This document shows, piece after piece, positions 1-3,768 of a stretch of 5,424 nucleotides of DNA. Both the position numbers and the translations under genes were made by a program. The DNA lies in contig LJUD01000244.1 in assembly GCA_001304035.1 (NCBI GenBank), forward strand, positions 1 through 5,424. Direction: 5' to 3'. A model generated the notes under the pieces. It searched no databases. It saw only the letters and a list, made by a program, of their open reading frames with translations, and was not told where the DNA came from. The stretch comes from a bacterium SM23_31. GTDB taxonomy: Bacteria; SM23-31. Numbering within the stretch: the first letter of the stretch is position 1; each line of letters starts with the position of its first letter.

Positions 1-494
1 ATTTCACTCGCAGAAATATCAATATTCGGGGTCTTCAAAAGTATGGGCTGTTCAATATCTTCGGGAATCCGTACAGGTATATCTACCGAACGGCGGGCAA
101 CAACAATCCTGCAGAGGCGCGAGAGTTCAACCGGATCTCTCCACGTCGCCAATATGCGCAAATTATCTTCACCGATAATGAAAAAGAGGTCATCCCTGGT
201 TAGAGGATGATTTTTCAAAAAGTTCCGAACGGTATCGATGGAATATGACACGTTACCGGGATCGGTTTCATACTCTGCGAGTCTAAAATGGGTATTACCC
301 TGAATTGCCAGGCGTACCATTTCTTTACGCAGTTCGATGTCGATTACTGTCCGGTCGGTGGTTTTGTGGGGAGGAAGTGCTGTAGGTATGAAATAGATAA
401 CGTTCAGTTTCAGTTCATCACGAATCCATTCTGCTAAGATCACATGTGCGGTATGAACCGGATTGAATGTTCCGCCAAAAAGTCCTGCTTTCAC
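1..494 (-). CDS. nadD: Nicotinate-nucleotide adenylyltransferase NadD (C-terminus cut by window edge)
   Basis: NadD transfers AMP from ATP to nicotinate mononucleotide, giving deamido-NAD in cytoplasmic NAD synthesis. The 164 visible codons read without a stop. They begin (M)KAGLFGGTFNPVHTAH, with the nucleotidyltransferase phosphate-binding signature GGTFNPVH at residues 7-14 and the second His at 17. PTALPPHK follows at about 39-46, a typical NadD substrate-loop motif. The segment FFIIGEDNLRILATWRDP matches the conserved IGxDxLxxLxxW block, and the visible part ends in DISASE, the start of the family's ISxxxIR nucleotide-binding motif. About 25-30 residues are probably missing beyond position 1. 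The GTG start is chosen because the glycine-rich motif lies only six residues in and GAGG sits 8 nt upstream. The gene is separated from bamD by 374 bp, so it may have its own promoter. The family assignment is very secure. Confidence 0.97.
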   Translation of the reverse strand, partial: MKAGLFGGTFNPVHTAHVILAEWIRDELKLNVIYFIPTALPPHKTTDRTVIDIELRKEMVRLAIQGNTHFRLAEYETDPGNVSYSIDTVRNFLKNHPLTRDDLFFIIGEDNLRILATWRDPVELSRLCRIVVARRSVDIPVRIPEDIEQPILLKTPNIDISASE

Positions 495-502
495 TAATAA
501 AA

Positions 503-506
503 CCTC
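503..506 (-). promoter_or_regulatory. Ribosome binding site of nadD supporting a GTG start
   Basis: GAGG on the minus strand lies 8 nt before the GTG at 494-492. No in-frame ATG gives a better start, and the catalytic motif begins at the seventh codon, so this site fixes the start. It abuts the heptamer repeat array beginning at 511. A weak sigma-70-like pair lies further upstream on the same strand (TTCACA at 622-617, TTAAAT at 599-594, 17-nt spacer). It is only a suggestion, because promoter consensus differs in this phylum. Confidence 0.7.
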
Positions 507-510
507 GTGA

Positions 511-566
511 GAATGTCGAGTGTCGAATGTTGAATATCGAGTATCAAGTATCGAGTATCAAGTATC
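511..566 (-). repeat. Heptanucleotide tandem array A (8 units of 7 bp)
   Basis: Eight consecutive 7-bp units keep perfect register. On the plus strand they read GAATGTC, GAGTGTC, GAATGTT, GAATATC, GAGTATC, AAGTATC, GAGTATC, AAGTATC. The consensus is RARTRTC, with transitions as the only differences. The array lies directly upstream of the nadD ribosome binding site. Heptamer microsatellites are known in some bacteria (for example the STRR repeats of cyanobacteria). A link to those is not implied. Confidence 0.85.
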
Positions 567-699
567 AATTTTTTTATATTTGATTTATTATCGATTTAAT
601 ATTAATACAGAGCTTTTGTGAAAATTTAATGTACGAACATTTTTGTTTTTTATTACAAACACGTTCCCATTCAACGTCAGCTATGTGAAACATATTAAT

Positions 700-737
700 A
701 ATTCCCCCCTTTTGTAAGGGGGGTTAAGGGGGGATTT
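700..737. repeat. C-run/G-run imperfect palindrome
   Basis: CCCCCCTT at 704-711 can pair with AAGGGGGG at 716-723 (loop TTGT) or with a second AAGGGGGG at 726-733, giving two alternative 8-bp GC-rich stems. Similar C6/G6 elements recur in intergenic DNA of many environmental bacterial genomes, so this is probably a dispersed repeat. It lies downstream of bamD on the transcribed strand, but no U-run follows the stem. Terminator activity is therefore possible and unproven. Confidence 0.7.
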
Positions 738-753
738 ACTAAATCGATTCACC

Positions 754-770
754 ATCCCGCTTAGCGGGAC
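754..770. repeat. Palindrome copy 1, core TCCCGCTTAGCGGGA
   Basis: A 6-bp stem TCCCGC/GCGGGA with a TTA centre, core at 755-769. The same core occurs at 3532-3546 (with TAA at the centre) and at 4086-4100 (TTA). Three copies in 5.4 kb indicate a dispersed palindrome family rather than chance. This copy lies in the non-coding spacer downstream of bamD. Confidence 0.8.
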
Positions 771-792
771 AAAATTTACAAAAGTTCAGATT

Positions 793-869
793 AATACTTC
801 ATACTTCGCACTTCGACATTCGCACTTCGTAATTCGACATTCTCAATTCATAATTCGTAATTCGTATTT
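793..869 (+). repeat. Heptanucleotide tandem array B (11 units of 7 bp)
   Basis: Eleven consecutive 7-mers hold register: AATACTT, CATACTT, CGCACTT, CGACATT, CGCACTT, CGTAATT, CGACATT, CTCAATT, CATAATT, CGTAATT, CGTATTT. All end in TT and ten begin with C, giving an approximate consensus of CGNMNTT. The unit CGACATT also occurs in array A on the opposite strand. The last unit overlaps the final base of the bamD stop codon, so the array starts exactly where coding ends. Confidence 0.85.
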
Positions 870-1672
870 TATTTAAAAAAGGTTGTGTCTGTTTTTGCGA
901 TTTCAGTTTTTATTTTAGCCAGCTTTTCGCGTGCTTTTTCAGCGTATGGATGCTGTTTAAAATTATCGATTAACGCTTGATATTTTTCTTCAGCCTCGGA
1001 ATACTGTTTTAACTTGGCATAACATTCGCCCATTTCATACAATGCACGGGGTACTATGGAAACAGTACCATATTGATTGTAATTAAACATCGCATAATCC
1101 AAATAAATTATCGCCGAGTTATAACTCCCCTCTTTCTTATACAGTATCCCTGTATCCAAATCTTTTTCGGCAAGTTTACCATGTAATTCAACAAGCTTAT
1201 TTACAGCATCCTGAGAGAGTTGTTGATCAAATTGAGAATAAGCGCTGAAATAGAAATTTTCAAATGCTTTAATGGCTTCACTTGTATATTTTTGGTCCAA
1301 TTCTGTAGGAAAAGAAAGTTTATAATAACACATCCCGATCATATACATCGCTTTTGGTCGCAACATACTCCCTGGTAAAACGCGCTCATACTCATTTTCC
1401 GCAATGAGATAATCGCGCAAATTGTAGTTTGATTCCGCCAGAAGGAATTGTGCACTGTCCGAAAAATCTGCAATAATGCCCAGGCGGGCAACCCGGTCGA
1501 ATAAGACCTTTGCCCTTCTATAGTCACGCTTTAAAAAATACTTCTTCCCCATTTCAAAAACTTCCCTGTAAGTAAGATCTTCACTAAGGTTATATATATT
1601 TTCGCCGCACATAATAACCAGTGCTGCAGCACAAGAAAGAAGAACCGGAACAATGCGCAATAGTATTTTCAT
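869..1672 (-). CDS. bamD: BamD-type outer membrane assembly lipoprotein
   Basis: BamD is the essential lipoprotein partner of BamA in inserting beta-barrels into the outer membrane, acting on its periplasmic face. The 267 residues match the family in length and layout: a hydrophobic N-terminus (residues 4-21), then TPR-like helical pairs at about 34-66, 70-103, 105-145, 174-200 and 209-240. Family-typical features are AMYMIGMCYYKLS at 108-120, LDQKYTSEAIKAF at 125-137 and KLAEKDLDTGILYKKEGSYNSAIIYL at about 166-191. The lipidated cysteine is probably C22, but its -1 residue is Met rather than Ala/Gly/Ser. C14 sits in a better LLSC lipobox but in mid-helix. The gene starts 17 nt after the upstream lipoprotein gene. 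AAGGA lies 12 nt before the ATG, a long but usable spacing, and implies co-transcription. A generic TPR lipoprotein is the only real alternative. Confidence 0.92.
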   Translation of the reverse strand: MKILLRIVPVLLSCAAALVIMCGENIYNLSEDLTYREVFEMGKKYFLKRDYRRAKVLFDRVARLGIIADFSDSAQFLLAESNYNLRDYLIAENEYERVLPGSMLRPKAMYMIGMCYYKLSFPTELDQKYTSEAIKAFENFYFSAYSQFDQQLSQDAVNKLVELHGKLAEKDLDTGILYKKEGSYNSAIIYLDYAMFNYNQYGTVSIVPRALYEMGECYAKLKQYSEAEEKYQALIDNFKQHPYAEKAREKLAKIKTEIAKTDTTFFK

Positions 1673-1689
1673 CTTATTCGAATATCCTT

Positions 1690-2457
1690 TTAACTTCTGG
1701 TTGAAAACAGCAAATAAATAATTGTGCCGGCTGCCGTTAAGACCGTACCTAATTCAAACAAATCTCTAAACCGCTTCTGTTTCGGGAGTTCGGCAATAGT
1801 AAATGTTAACGCCGGGTTCTGGATATAATTGATAACATCCGGTGATATATTATCCTTCAAATTTTCACTAAATGTCCTGGCTAATACTACCGCACCGTCC
1901 ATTCTATTTATTACGTTACACGATACTTGTACTTCAATATTCCTGAAAAGTTTCTTATTATTTTTTTCCTCACCGCCGGCTGCTGTATATTCAACTTTCA
2001 TTTTTTGTACCTGAAAAGACACGATATACCCCGACTGCTTTTCCAAAAGGACTTTTTGCAGATAATCCTCGGCAATAAGGAATACTTCTCGATTCTGAAT
2101 AGAGATATACTCCTGAAATGTATTTTCTATAAAACGCTGTTCGGATGTTCTGTCGCTTGACTCAAGAAAATATACCGGTTTATCAGGTTCTAACCCGGTA
2201 TCGATTAGCTGAAAAATTGTACGGAGCACCGTATTAAAACGTTTGAGGTTGTCTTCAGTCTCATCAGGAGTATTCGTATACGGAATGTTGGAAGAGCAGC
2301 CGGAAACCAAGAGTAACATCCAAAAAATGACCGTGAGACGCCTCAGTAATCCGAATGAACGGTGTAACAAATGAATTTTCTTACAGCTCAAGATGCCGCT
2401 GCCGCGGCAGTGCTTACATTTTATGATCACAAATACTCCGGTTATTGCTGGAGGCAT
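1690..2457 (-). CDS. Uncharacterised lipoprotein with C-terminal membrane helix
   Basis: I do not recognise this family. A lipoprotein signal is clear: LTVIFWMLLLVSGC ends at C54 with lipobox VSGC. About 180 mixed alpha/beta residues follow, including YIVSFQVQKMKVEYTA and a block starting RNIEVQVSCNVINRMDGAVV. A hydrophobic helix then occupies about 236-251 and ends in STRS. The first 46 residues precede a normal signal sequence and contain CKHCRGSG plus C25, resembling a zinc ribbon, so the true start may be internal. Options are the ATG at 2457 (no visible RBS), the GTG at 2430 (GGAG 5 nt upstream) and the TTG at 2370, which would give a normal 24-residue signal peptide. The largest frame is reported. 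The gene sits 9 bp after the barrel gene and 17 bp before bamD, so an envelope-assembly role is inferred from position only. Confidence 0.85.
   Translation of the reverse strand: MPPAITGVFVIIKCKHCRGSGILSCKKIHLLHRSFGLLRRLTVIFWMLLLVSGCSSNIPYTNTPDETEDNLKRFNTVLRTIFQLIDTGLEPDKPVYFLESSDRTSEQRFIENTFQEYISIQNREVFLIAEDYLQKVLLEKQSGYIVSFQVQKMKVEYTAAGGEEKNNKKLFRNIEVQVSCNVINRMDGAVVLARTFSENLKDNISPDVINYIQNPALTFTIAELPKQKRFRDLFELGTVLTAAGTIIYLLFSTRS
2428..2439 (-). promoter_or_regulatory. Possible internal ribosome binding site and GTG start of the lipoprotein gene
   Basis: GGAG at 2439-2436 on the minus strand stands 5 nt before an in-frame GTG at 2430-2428. The first ATG (2457) has no Shine-Dalgarno-like sequence in the 9-nt gap after the upstream stop. 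This makes the GTG a credible start. It would still leave 44 residues before the lipidated cysteine, longer than a normal signal peptide. Confidence 0.35.
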
Positions 2458-2466
2458 GCCGTGCGA

Positions 2467-3522
2467 TTAAATTCTGAAGCCGATTGTAAAAAAATGCCAT
2501 CTATAATTACTTAACGGTGTATTTTCCAATAGTAAAGTATATGAAATTAATGGTGTTGGGTGATTATATTGGGTTTCGGGTGATTTGAAGTAGTTAATAT
2601 CAATCAATCCTATTCCGGCAGAGAAAATATTCGAGTATTCACCTTTTGAAATTTTCTCCCGGTAGTAACCTCCCCGCAGAGCAATATGCTTAATTTGTGT
2701 GGTTTCAAAACCGAAATGAAATTCCTGCAGTCCAAATTTCTCAGGCTTACTGCTTTCGGTGAGATTTCTCACATCAATGCTTAATGTTACATCGCTCCAT
2801 GGGAAAAATGCAACACCGGCATTTAAAGACTCGTCGGCAATTCTGTCAAACCGGCGGCGAATATCGTGTATACCATTTGAAAAGTTAAAATACGTTATCC
2901 CCACCTGGTATCTATTACTCGGGATTACTAAAACTCCGTAACTTAAGCCTGACCCTTCTTCCAAGCCGTCTGTATCGGTATTTCTAATAAAGCTTCCGGC
3001 GACGCCGATGCTGACCTGGCTTGACAAATTTATATTTGCAATTGCCGAATGATATACGTTGTCCAGGAAATTATTGCCGTTAAAAACTTTTCCGCCGTCC
3101 CTTTTAAAAAATTTTTCTTCATTGAACAGTATACCGAAATCAAAGATACTGGCGCTGAATGTTACCGCCTTAATCAGGTAATGCAGACTCCAGAGTATCG
3201 AATTGATGCCAACTTTGCCGTTACCCCGGAAATTCTCCGGTTCACTGTAACTGACCATCGGCATCACGGGATTCAAATGCGCCGATAATCGCATTTTGGA
3301 ACGGTCGGCAACAAGATCAAATGTGCCCGGATTGTACGAAATGGCGCCTATATCGTCCTCAAGAGCGGTAACGGCGCCCCCCATGGCTATTGCCCTGCTC
3401 CGGCTGTTGCTTATCGTGAGGAAAAAATCATCCTGTGCAAAACCGGATGCATAAAGTCCAAAAATGAGCAGAAATACAAGCAGGAATGTTCTCATCGACA
3501 GTTTCCGGATATCCGACACCAT
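2467..3522 (-). CDS. PorV/PorQ-family outer membrane beta-barrel protein
   Basis: A predicted outer-membrane barrel of 351 residues. The N-terminal signal peptide has its hydrophobic core at about 13-28 and probable cleavage near GFA-Q30. Right after it, SRSRAIAMGGAVTALEDD and ISYNPG (residues 40-66) match the PorV/PorQ and FadL-like hallmark of RxxxMGGAxTAxxDDxxAxxYNPA, here with Gly in place of the last Ala. The remainder alternates short amphipathic strands and turns and ends in HFFTIGFRI, a barrel-like terminal strand. In Bacteroidota, PorV shuttles cargo to the T9SS sortase PorU, but family members have other roles and the exact one cannot be read here. The start may be the ATG at 3522 or, more conventionally, Met10 at 3495, which gives a standard 21-residue signal peptide. 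It is probably first in an operon with the lipoprotein gene and bamD. Confidence 0.85.
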   Translation of the reverse strand: MVSDIRKLSMRTFLLVFLLIFGLYASGFAQDDFFLTISNSRSRAIAMGGAVTALEDDIGAISYNPGTFDLVADRSKMRLSAHLNPVMPMVSYSEPENFRGNGKVGINSILWSLHYLIKAVTFSASIFDFGILFNEEKFFKRDGGKVFNGNNFLDNVYHSAIANINLSSQVSIGVAGSFIRNTDTDGLEEGSGLSYGVLVIPSNRYQVGITYFNFSNGIHDIRRRFDRIADESLNAGVAFFPWSDVTLSIDVRNLTESSKPEKFGLQEFHFGFETTQIKHIALRGGYYREKISKGEYSNIFSAGIGLIDINYFKSPETQYNHPTPLISYTLLLENTPLSNYRWHFFTIGFRI

Positions 3523-3530
3523 GTTAAAAT

Positions 3531-3547
3531 ATCCCGCTAAGCGGGAT
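3531..3547. repeat. Palindrome copy 2, ATCCCGCTAAGCGGGAT
   Basis: A 17-bp inverted repeat (7-bp arms, TAA centre) lies 9 bp upstream of the barrel gene's first ATG. It is the same family as 754-770 and 4085-4101, in the opposite orientation at the centre. It is flanked by a 9-bp direct repeat TTAAAATAT at 3524-3532 and 3547-3555. On the transcribed strand its GCGGGA arm also lies near Shine-Dalgarno distance from the ATG at 3522. Confidence 0.8.
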
Positions 3548-3574
3548 TAAAATATTATTACCCTGAATAATTTA

Positions 3575-3590
3575 TCCCGAGTACTCGGGA
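3575..3590. repeat. Perfect 16-bp palindrome TCCCGAGTACTCGGGA
   Basis: An uninterrupted palindrome with 8-bp arms. It shares the outer TCCCG/CGGGA arms with the three TCCCGCTWAGCGGGA copies but has a different centre. It may be a second subtype of the same dispersed family. It lies 28 bp from copy 2, with an AT-rich stretch between them. Confidence 0.75.
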
Positions 3591-3607
3591 CATGGTTTTA
3601 CTTTAAA

Positions 3608-3655
3608 CCGCATCCTTAAGGGTGCGGCTCAGGATGCTGTTCAGGTACCGCACCC
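3608..3655 (-). repeat. Composite inverted repeats able to form competing stems
   Basis: On the transcribed minus strand, GGGTGCGG (3655-3648) is perfectly complementary to CCGCACCC (3627-3620). CCGCACCC can instead pair with GGATGCGG (3615-3608), with one mismatch and a 4-nt TTAA loop. Separately, GCATCCT (3637-3631) is perfectly complementary to AGGATGC (3616-3610). The block can therefore form alternative hairpins or an interleaved fold. No U-run follows, so a terminator is not called. Confidence 0.65.
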
Positions 3656-3768
3656 TGGAATAATATACAAAACCAATATTGTTTTTTAAAGACATTTTTA
3701 ACAAGCACGTTTTTGAAGATACATTAATAATAAGTTCAAACAGATGTAAAAAATATTGATTATTCTAA

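Larger units (their letters stand above)
495..868. other. 374-bp non-coding spacer between bamD and nadD, built largely of repeats
   Basis: No convincing coding sequence exists here on either strand. In plus-strand order the spacer holds the nadD ribosome binding site, a heptamer array (511-566), an AT-rich unique stretch (about 570-699), a C-run/G-run palindrome (700-737), a 17-bp palindrome (754-770) and a second heptamer array (793-869) that runs into the bamD stop codon. The only clearly non-repetitive part is about 570-699, where a promoter for nadD would be expected. No hairpin followed by a convincing U-run was found, so no terminator is called for the bamD operon. Confidence 0.8.
3523..3768. 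other. 246-bp non-coding spacer dense in inverted repeats
   Basis: This spacer separates the T9SS cargo gene from the barrel-lipoprotein-bamD cluster. It contains a 17-bp palindrome (3531-3547), a 16-bp perfect palindrome (3575-3590) and a composite inverted-repeat block (3608-3655). The remainder (3660-3768) is AT-rich and featureless. It should hold the end of the cargo transcript and the promoter of the downstream operon, but neither a U-run terminator nor a convincing promoter was recognised. Confidence 0.75.

Noticed and set aside
704..723. Intrinsic terminator for the bamD operon
   Set aside because: The stem is strong, but on the transcribed strand it is followed by AATTATTAAT rather than a U-run, so it is listed only as a repeat.
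704..733. G-quadruplex
   Set aside because: There are only two G6 runs on the plus strand. Four separate G-tracts are not present.
511..869. CRISPR-like reading of the repeated spacer
   Set aside because: The units are contiguous 7-mers without spacers, and the palindromes are single copies. There are no 23-47-bp repeats with unique spacers.
1927..2160. Plus-strand open frame of 77 codons opposite the lipoprotein gene
   Set aside because: It overlaps a longer supported gene on the other strand and has no family features.
3049..3288. Plus-strand open frame of 79 codons opposite the barrel gene
   Set aside because: It is a shadow of the PorV/PorQ-like gene, with no signal peptide or motif of its own.
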